From NCBI RefSeq assembly GCF_964340395.1, contig NC_135554.1:25197092-25261091 (forward strand): a stretch of DNA of 64,000 nucleotides. The letters run 5' to 3'. Positions 34,701-48,470 of this stretch are shown here, in pieces; the stretch's first letter is position 1, and every line of letters begins with the position of its first letter. The notes beneath the pieces are model-generated. The model was not told the DNA's origin, searched no databases, and worked only from the letters and a program-made list of their open reading frames with translations. The DNA comes from Glandiceps talaboti. Taxonomy: Eukaryota; Hemichordata; Enteropneusta; Spengelidae. The translations under genes were made by a program, and so were the position numbers.

Positions 34701-34967
34701 GTCAGCCAACCTGTCTAACAACTGCTTGTTTTATCAGTGCAGTGTCAGCCAATCTGTCTAAAAACTACTTTGTTTTGTCAGTGTATAATTGTCAGCCAAC
34801 CTGTCTAACAACTACTTTGTGTTATAATTGATAGGGATACTGTCAGACTGGACTATACTCATGAGATTCTCCAAGACTCAGAGTCTTACTTCAAAGGACA
34901 GCATGTGCCTCGGGATAGACGTCTCTCCATTATGTGCCGGAATGAACCTGAATTGACAGATAATTAA
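31748..34967 (+). CDS. ALKBH7: Mitochondrial AlkB homologue 7 (Fe(II)/2OG dioxygenase)
   Basis: Mitochondrial-matrix Fe(II)/2-oxoglutarate dioxygenase of the AlkB family, linked to mitochondrial RNA demethylation, programmed necrosis after alkylation and fat metabolism. Four coding exons, 31748-32050, 32532-32705, 33418-33542, 34835-34967 (stop TAA), phases consistent; 244 aa (human 221). Residues 1-30 are Arg/Ser/Leu-rich with no acidic residue, a good mitochondrial presequence, so the ATG at 31748 is chosen. Family motif [11 protein letters not shown] ends exon 1. Iron ligands are His154 and Asp156 (KPHIDS) and His210 (DYTHEIL); the 2OG-contact arginines correspond to Arg230 and Arg236 (RRLSIMCR). 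All catalytic positions are present, so it should be active. Poly(A) signal AATAAA at 35528-35533. Confidence 0.95.
33553..33603 (+). promoter_or_regulatory. Two DR1 nuclear-receptor motifs in ALKBH7 intron 3
   Basis: GGGTCAAAGGTCA at 33553-33565 and GGGTCATAGGTCA at 33591-33603 are both perfect direct repeats with 1-bp spacing (RXR, HNF4 or PPAR type), starting 11 bp after the exon 3 donor. Confidence 0.4.
34685..34834 (+). repeat. Tandem array up to the ALKBH7 exon 4 acceptor
   Basis: Three diverged units of about 44-47 bp containing GTCAGCCAACCTGTCTAACA or a near match run directly into the acceptor TTGATAG|GGATAC at 34834/34835. The polypyrimidine tract is poor. Confidence 0.75.
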
Positions 34968-35560
34968 TAAGTTGTGAACAACATAACTAAGTTGTGTTTT
35001 TAAAGTGTGAAATGCAATGTGATTGCATGTCAGTTTAGATTTATGGTGTCAATGATTCTCATTTCATTTTAAAGAGGAAAGTTGTATGTGTGTTTAGAGC
35101 CAACATGTTCCATGTGATAATCTATGCAAATTGCTACTTTCATTGGATATTTAGAAATGTGAAATATATCATTAGAGATATATAGCAGTACATTGAAGTG
35201 AATCCAAGTGATAATGAGACAATAACAATTATTTTTTATGGAATGTTTGACCATATTTTCATAAAATTATAGGAAAAGCAAGCTTTAAGGCTAATAGTTT
35301 TACTGAAAATTATATGTCAGAAAGAGAGAGGGTATAAATTTAACCAGGATGACAACCCTACATAGATTTAACTATAAGTAGTGCAAGTACGTGTGATGTA
35401 CAGTACGTCTCAGAATGAGTAATACACCCACTGTGCATATCTAATTGAGGGAATGGCTTTTCTCAAATCATGTGGAAAGATAAAATAGAGGAAAGGGAGT
35501 CAAATTACACAAAGAATTTTTGTCTGTAATAAATGCTTTTGTGTAACATTCACTCTTGTG
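34968..35560 (+). other. ALKBH7 3' UTR
   Basis: Non-coding sequence from the ALKBH7 stop to the AATAAA at 35528-35533, followed by GT-rich sequence suited to 3' end cleavage. Confidence 0.6.
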
Positions 35561-35809
35561 TAATGAGTATGTTCTATTCTGTAAGATTGTGTCTATATAT
35601 TTGATGATTTTATTTTTTGTACTTGTACTTCATGTGCCACTAGTTACTGTTAATATCACTCTGTTTATGATTATACCATACTGTGATTTAGTTATGTTTT
35701 ATTTTGATAAGGTAATATTTTAGTTTTATTAGTTTGTGTTTAATATTTTCATGGACTTTTTAGAACTACAGTAGTGCTATTGGCATGGAGAATGTCTGTC
35801 TGTCTGTCT

Positions 35810-35870
35810 GTGTATGTATGTATGTATGTATGTATGTATGTATGTATGTATGTATGTATGTATGTATGTA

Positions 35871-35912
<42 letters not shown>
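35810..35912. repeat. (TATG)n(TG)n microsatellite
   Basis: About 65 bp of TATG followed by TG and a short CG run. Confidence 0.95.
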
Positions 35913-35938
35913 CATGCATACGTACATACCTACGGACT

Positions 35939-36078
35939 GTTAATGTTTCTGTATGTTTTTGTGTCAATTTCAGATGACCATATTAATGTTTCTGTATGTT
36001 TTGTGTCAGTTTCACATGACTGTTGATGTTTCTGTATGTTTTTGTGTCTATTTCAGATGACCATATTAATGTTTCTAT
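35939..36078 (+). repeat. Tandem repeat, about 44-50 bp unit
   Basis: Three units with TTTCTGTATGTTTTTGTGTC then TTTCAGATGACCATAT or a near match, and a partial fourth. Confidence 0.85.
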
Positions 36079-37959
36079 AGTGTCACTTCTGTTCTTCTTA
36101 TTCTACCTATGCAGCATACAGTGCAACATATATGTTTATGATAGTTACTCTGCTGAATGAAACAAACATATAGATTTAAATAATGAGACTGAACAGAGAC
36201 CACAATCTGTATTTTCGTAGGCTATTTAGGTAGTGAGTGCAGAATGGAGAAAGAAATTAAGTTTTGATGACATGGTATACAATAACATCACAATTTCACT
36301 CATTAATGATGTCATATTGCTTATGGCAGCTAAATAATGATGGTTTAGAAACAACATTATGTGTGTAGGGAAATTAGTGTAATTGGGCAGTTTTGATTAT
36401 GTATGTATTATCAGCTATACTGGCACTGGTTGCTTAGCAACAGAATGATGTTTTCTGCATGAAACCTGTCTATTTGGTTTATAGACATAGTGACTGCAGA
36501 CTTTGATGTGAGTCAGTGTGTGCTACTCAGCATGTCAACAAGTCCTCTAGTCAGATACTGACCATTACATATTGTATCAGTTGTAATTCAATGTCCCCCA
36601 CCGAATGTACATATACAAGTCAAGTAATAAGTAGATATTTTTAATGACAAGTCATGCCACGCTGTGTTGTGCTGAGTTGTGACATCCTTTCGTGATTGTA
36701 AAAAATTTTATGGATGATTTTTAATCATGCTGTGTGACTATGGCTACAAGATTTAGAGTTTTGTAACTTTAATGGTTTCGTATAATTTATTTACAATATC
36801 AATTTTATGCATGCATTTTAGTGTGAAAGACTATTTTGTACACTTACTGTGAGAATACATGTATTAAGGTTTTGTCAGCTATCAATGACAGGATCATAAA
36901 AAAGACACACATATCAACAGATAACAGACCCTAAAGACATCAACGCTGTATAGGGATGAGAAGGCTCAGGTCTTCATTCTGATGTCTCCTAGTCAATAGC
37001 CTGTTTATGGTGTACTGATGTGTTACTCAGAGTATCAAGAAGCCTTATAATCGAATCAGTGCAATACATCACAAAATTGATATTATCTTTAGGATTAGTG
37101 TACACTAGATTATGAAAGTTGTCGTGATTCTCACTGTCGATTCAGTTTTTCTGACTGCTACATATAATAAAATTTTGGCTTGCATGTGTTCATATTTTAG
37201 CAAGTTGTTGTGTTGAACATAATATCCGAACATTACCAGGAAATATCAAGCATTTAATCGTATGCTTTACTGCAGTATTGTGATAAAACAGAAGATGCTG
37301 AAAAGGTCTGAATTATCAAGTAGTGTTTCATCAGCCTAGCCTAACAGAAAACATGTTTGTCTATTTTATTGGTCATTGTGAAACACCCTCTGATGTGATA
37401 AGGATACGACATACTCCAATCTCCATCCAACGACATTGTCATAACGTTAATAATACCAGACATGAGACGGCCTGGTAGGATCGGTACTGTGTGTTTTGCA
37501 TATCAATCAGACCCTATCTAATTTACATAAAAATGTTAAACGCATGGGAACAGAAGGTATGCGTAGGAAATATGTGTCTTGCATATCAATTAGGCCTCTG
37601 GTTAGTTGTAATAATGAACATGATGAAAGTCAAGGATAAACCAGTTGTTCTTGCTCTAAATGATCGTCCAATTACCTGATGTTGTCCTTGTTCATTGCAA
37701 AGATCAAGTAAATATATTCACTCGGAGTTTTCGTGAACGTTGAACATTAGCGATGGCGTCATGAAAAGTAATCGAAATTGATTTTCTATATGTACCTCAA
37801 ACATGTCTGATTTGGCCTGTAAATGTTTCCACTAGGGGCTACTTTGTGTCCGTTTGTTAGTTATGAGGTGTGACAAAAGGTTACGTACACGTCGATACCT
37901 TCGAGATCAAATTGATGATATCTATCAAGAAGACATGATGCTACTGATAAACTACATCT

Positions 37960-37963
<4 letters not shown>
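36079..37963. other. Non-coding; nothing recognised
   Basis: Scattered short ORFs only; no family features, repeats or RNA genes seen. Confidence 0.4.

Positions 37964-38020
<57 letters not shown>
37964..38020. repeat. (CT)n microsatellite
   Basis: Long CT run directly before the fold-back at 38031. Confidence 0.95.
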
Positions 38021-38021
<1 letters not shown>

Positions 38022-38030
38022 CACTCGCTC

Positions 38031-38275
38031 ACAGGGGACCCAGGGACCGTGTGACAAACAAATAAATAAATAAACTATCAAATAAATGACAAATGAACAA
38101 GCAAACGAACAACAAGTATAGGGACAAATAAAATAATTAAATAAACCAGCAAATAAACAGATACTCGTGTTTTTTATAGTGATGGGTACAAAAAACGTAT
38201 CTAGGTATACCCCCCACGAGTTATTTATTCGTTTGTTGTGTTTTGTTTGTCACACGGTTCCTGGGTCCCCTGTGG
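38031..38275. mobile_element. Fold-back/MITE with ~35-bp terminal inverted repeats
   Basis: CACAGGGGACCCAGGGACC and GTGTGACAAACAAA at 38031-38065 recur inverted at about 38239-38275 with one or two changes; AT-rich middle, no ORF. Both ends sit in simple sequence (CT/CGCT left, CGCT/CA right), so a target duplication cannot be read with confidence. Confidence 0.65.
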
Positions 38276-38299
38276 CTCGCTCGCTCACACACACACACA

Positions 38300-41200
38300 C
38301 ACACAATTGTCTTATTGATTATGATTTACGATTTTGTTATCAACTCGTTTAAGACAATATTGAAGACATAACTTTGCAGTTCGATGACTAGGACTAGTCC
38401 GATGAAATTCAACTTAATGCATCAACGAAGCGATTAAACTGTGTTTACAATAGAAGCGCCCTTCCGCCATTTATTAATTTAATAATATACTTCCAGAATC
38501 CAAATTTTGCCAACGTAGAACTTTTAGAAATAATTCTACAATGAGTCTCAACTTCAAATGTCCACTCAGTTCATATTTTGCTAACGTGGAATACAATCAT
38601 ATATTTATTACGAGGTAGTTATATTTGGAGATGAGGCTTGGTCAATCAAATCTCTTTATGTAAATTAACACGTTTATCACCAGGGGCTACATTTGCCATT
38701 GTCTTTAAGAGTGGGTTACAATTATGTGTTACCATGGCGAATCATTTCAAATGATGATAAACTTGACAGTATCAGACTTTTAGCAATGTTGTTTGGATAA
38801 TAATGCAACTTTTTAGACTTATTAAGAGGTAGGGGGTACGGGTCAGCTGCAATTTAGAATCAGACAATAGCAAAATGTTCTTTTTAACGTAGCCGACTCG
38901 ACCAAATCATTATTGTGGAAGCAATTTGAGGAGAAGACTAAAGAGAAAGGGAAATGAGATTGGGTGTGGACCTAGTACTATCTTTCATCAAAAACATATT
39001 TCTGCCATCATGACAGTCAACTACACAAAAACGTTTACCTAAAAGTCACGTTTATACCGTCCTATAATGCCTACTAAAACTATTCTAGTACCTTTCCTTA
39101 GCTTAAGGGAGGTGTCTCAGTCTTAAATTCTTGAAATGTTTTACAAACTATAATATTCACGTTTAGTTATTTAAGGAAAATGTTGTCCTCATTTTTTTCA
39201 GTTACAAGTCATCTCTGGGCTTACGCGTTTACCGGACTGTTTCGCAATCACTCACCCAGGTTATCATTTCAGACAAAAGAACTTATTTGTAGTGGTTTCT
39301 CAACGAATTTTATTCAAGTAAAGAATGAACAAAGCCCGGAGACTTGTAAGAGCAGTCTAAATGCCTACAATCAACTACACACAAATGTTTACCCATAGCC
39401 TGGAGTATACGTGATTCAATACTATACTTAATGATATTTAGATGTTATTCCCAATGTTTTCTTCATTCAGCCAAGGAAAATACGAGTGACCTAAGGGGTT
39501 CTGTCTCTACAAATCGCTAGACGAGGAGTGACACAACCCTCAGGTCACGAGTATTATCCGGTTGTTTGAAGAAAAATATTATAGAATAACATAATTATCC
39601 CAGCGTCAGTAGTATCAGAGAAAAAATCGTTGGAAATAATGGAAATTTTGAACGTATTGTCTATTGACTCAATATTTCGAACACAGCAGAACTAGTGACG
39701 TAGACACGCGTTGTCGTGATGTAGAATTTAATAGCAGAATATATATTTATATTCCATATTTTTTGTTCAACTTGGCTTGTGCATGGTATAAATGACATTA
39801 AAAGTCATTTTATTTAACAAAACTGTCCAAAAATGCTAGTTTTACCTTTTGCACCTTAAATAAACTAGGCATATACGTTCGTACTGTTTTGTTTTCGATA
39901 TTTAAAATACAATGTACTGACACTGACTTGTGAAATGTTTAAAACTGATAATTCGGTCATCGAACCCTGTAGCATAGATGTAATCACACCCATCATACTT
40001 TACAAAGGGTTCCTACGTGGCACTGATTCAGAAGAAAGGACAGCGTTTTTCTTGGCTTTCTTCGTTCGTTTCATTTTGTTTTCTTTTTGTTGTTTATATA
40101 AAGGTTAAGTTTTTTTTTCTTTAAATTAATTCATTTGAAATGATCGAATTGGCCAAATCGCACAATTTACATGTAATTATTTGACAATAAGGATAGAGAT
40201 AAGAAACACACACGGACATAGATGCCAGGTATCTTTTACTAATTAATTACTGCGATTAAAAGGAACCACTTCATATTGTTTATGGTTACAAGAATCAATA
40301 GTACAGTAAAATAGAGTTACTTTGCAATGGTAAATTAGACACGAATGTGATGTGTCGATCCATCTACTACGGACCTTGATCACGCAATGATTTAATTATT
40401 TAGCGATAATGTCTCTCTTTAATAGAAACGTGATTGGGGTCATCATTAAACGGATTGAAATGCCACATTCGTTTCTAATTACCGTTCCAGAGTAAGTATA
40501 CTTTACTGACCTACTTTTTATTCTGTTTCGGTGTTCGACAGTACGATGGTCTGAAAACCAGAAAAAAAAACTGAAAAGGGAAGGAAGACTCAGGGGAAAT
40601 AGTTTTGATATTTTTTAATGTATGGCCTATTCATTGTTGTTAGGAAAGTGCTACCCTGACTTAAACCCATAATTAACCATCCACGACTCGATCACTTACA
40701 CATTAAATATAATGGGATATTGCACTCTGATGTATTTCCTGGGGTTTTTTTGTCGTTCTGTTTTTGGTACAGAGAAATGTACTTTCTTTAGTTACCGTAA
40801 ACGTACTGTCGATGTGTACATCTCGAAAGCAGATTGCGTGGGTAAAATGTCAATACATTTCACAATCTCATTAACTTCGAGGTCAGAGCAATGCTATATA
40901 CACATATAGGATACATACATTTCCCATTAGTAGATTTCCTCTCGTCTTCAACAGTCATGGTTTGATCAGATCAGTGTAGCTCTGCATAATATACTAGCAG
41001 GAGAAGGCCTAGGCCACTGTACCACACAAGCAATATGCCTTCAGAATTAATGGTTATGCATAGATAAAATGACCTCTGCAAACGACCGACCGTGACATTT
41101 TGGGCCAATCAGTATTTATATGTTTTAAGCCCTATAAAGGACACAGTCATCAAATTGCATTTGACAGTGAAAGTCAACCAAAACGTCACGATTACTGTGA

Positions 41201-41315
41201 AACTAAACAGACCCCTTTCTCTTCTATACATTGGCCATGTCGATGAAATGAACGACATAAATTTTTGCATGTTAATCTTTCTTTGTAATCAGTGATATGA
41301 CAGTTTTGTTTTGAA
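38300..41315. other. Non-coding; nothing recognised
   Basis: AT-rich with only short chance ORFs; no motif or repeat of note. Confidence 0.4.
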
Positions 41316-41317
41316 AT

Positions 41318-41459
<142 letters not shown>

Positions 41460-42525
41460 TGGAACTCTTTCTTGGTTGTAACCCGGAGTTTCACGCATTG
41501 TGCGAAACAACACAAACGAATCATCATAAAGATACAAATCACCAAGAAGTTCAAGAATGGGGGATTCAATCCTGTCATATATCACTGTGGTTTATACCCG
41601 ATTTGAGTGACCATAAATGTTTACTGAAAATCGATTACTAGCTTTCCACCTTCGTCTTCTTCTACTTGTTCACATACACTGTTCTTTGTATTAATCATTT
41701 TCTGGTTTTACGACATCGAAATAAATTTCTTTTTAGTCTTTTTTTTATTGAACAATTTTCTTGTTTTATTGTACATCGCCTTTGGGATGTGTTTTTACAT
41801 GGAAAGCGTTCTTTTAAGTTATAAATTGTCATTTCTGAGTTTGTTTTAACGATCGCAATGCATGTCCTTGTATGTAAAAATAACAAAAATGAACAATTTG
41901 CCAAAAAAAATAGCATGCAACATTTTAGCTGTCCATTCGTTTTCACAATTGTTATCGAATCCAAATTACATAATGACCAGCAAAGTAAAAATGTAGATAA
42001 TGTTTTTAGTAATTTGGTTTCATTTTGTAGTTATGATGTTAAAATGACAATGATACAGAATCTATATTTACCAGGAAATCTCGAAATTTCTCGGTATATA
42101 TCTGATATACGATTGTGTGACAATTTGAGACGCTAGAGTTGGTTAAGTGAATTTTAAGCAGTCTATATACAAATGCTTTGAACGACTGTCTTGGGAAATC
42201 ACATTGTTTCAACATGCTCAATAAGCCTATATGATAATTGCAGCAAAGTGTCACCTTAAAAATGTTTTCGGATGAGTTGAAAATGCTCATACAATTTATC
42301 AGTGAATGTCTTTATGGCTTGGTTGTTAAGGTAAAATATTCACAGTGTGTAGTCAGATACGATGTGACAGTACATACAATACTCGTGGCTAGATCGACAA
42401 GCTATTAATGAAAGAAATGTGACAGGTAAATGGGCGTAATCTTGTTGAAATGCATCGTCCGTCACCTATTGCCTACATAATATGCTTGATTTATTTTTGA
42501 ATTGACGGTCGGTTTGTCATGAATG

Positions 42526-42672
<147 letters not shown>

Positions 42673-42699
42673 CGAACAGGAGCGGGGGGGAGAGGCAGG

Positions 42700-45600
42700 G
42701 AAGCGGAAGATAAACAGAGTGCGAGACATATTAGTATAGACAAGTGGAGACAGAGGCAGGGAGACACTATGACAGTCTCTCAGATAAAATAAGTAAAAGG
42801 ATAATGTTCAATGTAAGTATATTGTTACATATAAAACAACGAAGAAATATATTATCAGGTGACACTCAGAAACAGCTGAGTAATCAAAGGTGTAATATTA
42901 GTAGGTTCGAAAACCTTTACCTAGGCATATACATGATGTAGGGAAAATACTACGTTGCTGTTATTTATATACTGAATATGTGACAATTCTAATACCCTGT
43001 ACTGGGCATGTCATAAAAATTATAAAATCAGTTTGAGCGTTAATAATGAAATAAAACGAAGTTCCTAAATTTTCTTTCGTGATATTGTAATATGTAAGAT
43101 GTAATACATTTTAAAGAATGTATATGTATTAGATCAATTAGATACCCTTATAATTTTTAAAAAGAGTGTACAGTACTCGTCCAGTAATGTGTATGTGGGT
43201 TTTATTAGACATTACTCAAAATGTCTTTTGATAAAATAAAATTCTTAAGCATGAACACAGATCACATTCATACTAAACTGTATTTTATATTTGTCTTTAT
43301 AATTGTATAAATGCAAGTAATGAATGACAAGTGATGTTAATTCAGTACGAAGACACCTTCCTAAATGTTGCTCCTTTGGACATTTTAACTTCTCATTCGG
43401 AATTCCTGCCTTATTTTCTCGAATCATCATCAATTTAGTAAATCGATCACTTTGTATATTATTCTTGACAGATTTAGACACTTACGATGATAATTTTTTT
43501 CATTTCTGTTCAACTTGTTTCCAATCTCTTCTACTTATCATGCCCTGTCAACCTACCACGTCTTGTGTTCGTCAAAGGTGGAAACTTAAAACGTTTCTAT
43601 CATCGTTCCTTTTAGTGCTGCGACTGAACCCATCAATATTCCCTTTGATGTCTCTAGTGAACTGATGTTACTTACATTTAACATTTCCTATCCAGTTGTA
43701 TTGACACTAGTATGACGCACCTTTTCGTGTTGACGTTAGTTTTTGTTCAATTTACATGTATTGAGAAATTCGAAGTAGCAAAAAGTCGTTACCCTTATGA
43801 AAAAAATTGCATTCTCAGAGTATCCAAGATATGTAAATGGCTAAGCTTTCTCTACAAGAAAGAAACACAGTTGTTTATGCCAGGTGTTGTGTGATGTTGG
43901 ATTTTAGTTCTGATCCTAATATTATACTGAAGGGGTGGTTTTAGAGTGAACTCCATCACGGATTATACAAGTTAATACTTGGAATACGTACATTAATGTA
44001 TTTCGGTAAGCGTGAATGTTTTTAGATTATAGAAGTGGTGACATAGAGTCTGAAACCTTCAATATTTCTAAGATGAAATCACAGATAATTTAGGATTATT
44101 GGACATGTCGAATACAAAATATATTTGACTTTGTTATACGTGATTACTGCTTCACTGATATAGATGGGGTAATCAACTGTAGAAGGACTATCCCTCGGAG
44201 AATAGTATATAGGTCACCTGCAACGTAGCTTTTTATCCGAAACTCAAGATATTAGACAAATCGGTAACATTTTATTTAATATTCACATAAAAATAAATTA
44301 AAATAATCCACATGCATATATTCCAAATTTGAAGGTTTGATTTCCTTAAAGCATTCATGGTTGTCATTGCTTCAACGCCCACCCTATGACTGGGTTTCGT
44401 ATGTTCGTATACCCCCCCCCCTCCCACCCCTCACCTCAGACATGGGTAGAGATACCTTTGTAGTTGTGTCGCATACCGTGCTCTTATTTCAAGAGAAGAA
44501 ATAGGAAAACATTTTGGTTGCGTAGATTTCGGTGTAAATCAAATAATCCTACAATCCAAAATTAAATTAATAACATAAAAAGTACAAAAACATAATTTTT
44601 CAGATCATTTTTGTTACGTTTTGAGGTAGATTTTTCAAAAAACACTGAGGAGCATAATCGCACATGTGAACCTATGATTGGGGCAATGACCAATCTGCAA
44701 ATCACTATGACAACAGCTGGTCAATCACCTAAGCTAGTTCGAGTCAAGACCCTATTGATGTGGCGATGTGTTGAACCGTGACGTCATAGAGCTTGACAGT
44801 CACGAAAGTAAAACATCACCGCTGGGATTTGACATTTGCCAAAGGACATCACAGGCAGACATTTAATTAAGTTGTAATTTGAGAACGAAGTCACCTTTAT
44901 CTTCTATGGGCTGTATTAGACTGCTGGCGGCTGGAACCTACTGAAGTGGCCAAATAGAACAATTGAAGTGATGGAAACGAACAGACCCAATATCAATTGA
45001 CAGGATACCAATATAATATGTCGTATTCAAGATTGTAAACAAAGTAGATGTAAGGTAAGTAATGGCAGTAATCAAAATTATGTTTTCGAAGTGGGCGTCA
45101 TGATTTTATTGCCATTGGTGCTATTGTGCATGTTTAAGTTGGAAAGACCTTATGTTCAATTATTTGTGACTATCCATCCATTATATGGTCACATCATTAA
45201 GCCCAACTACTTGTATATACCACGGTTTACGTGATGGTGTTCGAGTAGACGACCAATGTGGTGTTTAACACACCCTCCTGTCCAGTCGACCCATAGACAA
45301 CATCAACACAACTTGTCAGTGGTACAGTTCAGTGGTTAAGGTAATTTAATTTGTTTAAGGTATTCTATTTAAATACAGCATGTCGTACAGTATTGTCAAA
45401 GTATCACTATGGAAAATCATACATTTGACAAATTAGTGTCAGGTTGCTTTGGGATATCTACTCACGCCGCTATATGATACAATTGGCATCGAAAGTTGAA
45501 CAAATATATGGCAACTATGGCAGGCATGTATGTATTTCGTTTCACTATGTGTTGTTCATTGCAAACAGTAAAACTGAATTTCAAAATTGTAAGTCTTTGA

Positions 45601-46540
45601 GATGTACATTACAATGACATGTACACGGTGCGATGACATTGAACACACCGTGCAACAGGTAATATGAATGTACTGACACAAAGCATCAGGTAACCAATGT
45701 TGCCAACTCCGAACTGAAGACATCTTTGTTATAATTGGTTCATGATGTGTCTTTGTCGAGAGCAAAGCTACGACATTGTAGGTTTCAAATGGTGTCAATG
45801 ACGATCTGAACAGGTGCACCAATCGAGAAGTCTATAGTGCAATTAACACACATACCATTTCTCAATAGTTTACTATTACCATTTGTTTACTAGTTTGATA
45901 GTAATTGTTAAGCTTAATGATGTCTTGATTTCTATAATATAAACTTCATGTGAAGTTCTTTACCGTAACCTTCTTTCAAATTGAAAATTAATTCTTGCGA
46001 GAGAATTTTGTCAAACTCTAGTAACACTATCATACGTTCTCTGACTGTTGATAAATATGTCTTGCTGCTGTATCCATAGGGTTAGTGTCTTAATACCGAT
46101 ATACAGGATAATGGCTAATGCATAAAGGTTAGAGTAATATTTCACATAAATGTAAGAAGACTGATCCATCCCTACAGGCGTTACATACATTGTACATTTA
46201 CGAATACTGGGATTGTAAATGCATTTCATCACAGCGCCATGGTTACCATGCATACAGATAAACCGGTGAAACATAATGTTGATTTTGTTAATACGTCGCA
46301 TCGAAAGTCCAACGCGGATATTTGTATATTACCGGCGGTAGTATGTAATTGACCTTTTGTAATTAGGACTACCGGTAGTTTGAAAGTTTATTACAAACAA
46401 GTTTTCCTATTACACTTTTTGTATATATTGGCGTCATAGGTTTGGTGATATCGTTATATTATATACTAGTACCACGTACATGTATTGGAATATGTTCCGT
46501 CGGGAATATGTTTATCCATAAACAAGTCACATACGGTACC
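42700..46540. other. Non-coding; one possible upstream exon end
   Basis: No coding gene recognised. A strong donor, TGTAAG|GTAAGTAATGG near 45053, could end a 5' noncoding exon of a plus-strand gene such as the GPCR, but nothing else supports it. Confidence 0.3.
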
Positions 46541-46547
46541 AAATACT

Positions 46548-46740
46548 GCATGTCACATACCGGATACTGTATGTCACATACCAGATACTGTATGTCACAT
46601 ACCGGATACTGTATGTCACATACCGGATACTGTATGTCACATACCGGATACTGTATGTCACATACCGGATACTGTATGTCACATACCGGATACTGTATGT
46701 CACATACCAGATACTGTATGTCACATACCGGATACTGCAT
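46548..46740 (+). repeat. 21-bp minisatellite
   Basis: About nine units of ATGTCACATACCGGATACTG plus one base, with occasional CCAG for CCGG. Because 21 is a multiple of 3, five or six frames stay open (for example CMSHTGY repeats), which explains the ORFs on both strands. Confidence 0.95.
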
Positions 46741-47792
46741 ACGGGTATTTGTTGGGTAATTTACCCACATAATACAGTATCTTGCCTTATAGCCTTTGGT
46801 GAAAGAATTGAATTAATTCAAAACGTCAAGGGTTGTACTTTAATATTGATAAGGACTGTTTTACTCGTTACGTTTGCACTCCACATATTGGATAATCAGT
46901 TTACAGCCGATTGCGATCTATATATCGATTTACTGAAGTCGTTCTCGTCTGTAAATAGACTATTGTCTCCGAAGATGATCACGATTTACGACAAATGACA
47001 ATTAAGTCTGTATTAAGTTTTAAACCAAGGCGATGCCTTGTGCTTCGTTCAAATAAGCAGAAAGTGCTTTCTGTGAATGGAAGAACAACGTCACGGTTGA
47101 ATCAATCGACTTAGACCATCTTCAAAATTTGACAAATGTTGTTGAGCAAATTTTACTATAATTTTCGTTTGAGTTTCCATGTTCCGCCTGTACCGGTATT
47201 TGTGTGCGTTGTTTGTATTTCCAAATCAACAACAATATTAAGTAATAGTGGAATGTGATCAGTTGATTGCATCCCATGACTATCGTTTATCAGTTTCCGG
47301 TTGCCATGACAATGTTGTAAAGTATGAAGTTCTAAATTTGAATCCAATTTTATGCATCAACTAATGGAATAAGTCTACAAATTAGATAGGTTTGGATTAG
47401 TCGGCCTTCTACTCGATAATAGTATTGACATCACAACAACCTTGAACAATTTTGTTTTGTGCCCAAACTTTAATGGCGCATGCCAAAAATCACCAAGGAA
47501 AGTAACAAGAAGTTGAATGAGGGATCGCCCTGCAGTGAAGAATCTAATAAATTGCTTTCACAGTACCACGAATAGCCCAATGTATACTTACAATATAGGT
47601 GATAATTTCATTCTTGCAATTTCATTCATCTGAATGTTGATTACAAACAAAGTGTACACTAAATAAGACTTAGTTATTATATCAGTTCCATTACATAAAC
47701 ATCTTCACAGCATATACAATGGACCTGACTCCAGTTTAAAATTACTAGTAATGAATTGTATGCAGCTACAATCTCAGAATGTTTGGATATCT

Positions 47793-47937
47793 GTCTCTCT
47801 GTCTCTCTGTCTGTCTATCTCTCTATCTGTCTCTCTGTCTGTCTCTGTCTGTCTATCTCTCTATCTATCTATCTATCTGTCTCTCTGTCTCTCTGTCTAT
47901 CTCTCTATCTGTCTCGCTGTCTCTTTGTCTGTCTAGT
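47793..47937. repeat. (TCTG/TCTC/TATC)n microsatellite
   Basis: About 145 bp of interspersed TCTG, TCTC and TATC units. Confidence 0.95.
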
Positions 47938-47989
47938 CGTCTAGAAGACGGGTCCTATATAGATGTTGTTCACAACAGTTCTCCGGTGA

Positions 47990-48410
47990 TATCTATCCTG
48001 CATATAGTTATCCCGAGTTCAGTGGCGAGTAGTGTTTAGTATGTCATATTTGGTCTTCGTGACTTCCACCTTCCATATTTTGTTTGCAAAGTAACCAGAT
48101 CATTGACTACGTACTTCTTTGCTTCTGGAACAGTGATCAGCAAATTAGGCCCGCCTCCGGCTGATTATCTCTGAGATCTTAGGTGTTTCCATGTACAAGT
48201 CTTTATTTGTCATATCAGTACTGTGACCAGCTGGAATAGTAGTCGTGTGTAGCATCCATCCAATCGTTCTTGCATACCTTTGGTGATTGTCCATGTTTCT
48301 GCACTATAAATTAAGACTGATTCAACTACTGCTCTGAAAAATAAAAATCTTTGTTTAAGATATTCATGTGACATTGACTTCCATATCACCCAAAATAACA
48401 GTTTTAAATT
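47990..48410 (-). mobile_element. LINE 3'-end relic (reverse-transcriptase C-terminal region)
   Basis: Minus-strand translation gives FFRAVVESVLIYSAETWTI and KGMQERLDGCYTRLL, then in a shifted frame MTNKDLYMETPKISEII and FADHCSRSKEV. These match the recurrent tail of non-LTR retrotransposon ORF2 proteins (ESVLLYGSETWT, RLDGCYTRLLR, NKDLYGDLPKLS, RFAGHCWRSKEEV). Truncated at the 5' side and frame-disrupted at least twice, so inactive. Clade not assigned. Confidence 0.8.
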
Positions 48411-48411
48411 T

Positions 48412-48470
48412 ACGAGAAATAGTGATTTGAAACGTTCACCCAAAATTTACGAGCAATAGTGTTTTGAACG
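48412..48470. repeat. Short tandem duplication
   Basis: AAATTTACGAG(A/C)AATAGTG and the following TTTGAA(A)CG recur about 33 bp apart. Confidence 0.7.

Noticed and set aside
43324-43665. 113-codon plus-strand ORF
   Set aside because: No family features and no splice or start support; AT-rich chance frame.
46442-46772. Long ORFs with CMSHTGY or VCHIPDT repeats, CRISPR-like look
   Set aside because: A 21-bp minisatellite without spacers; open frames follow from the unit length being a multiple of three, and CRISPR does not occur in animal nuclear DNA.
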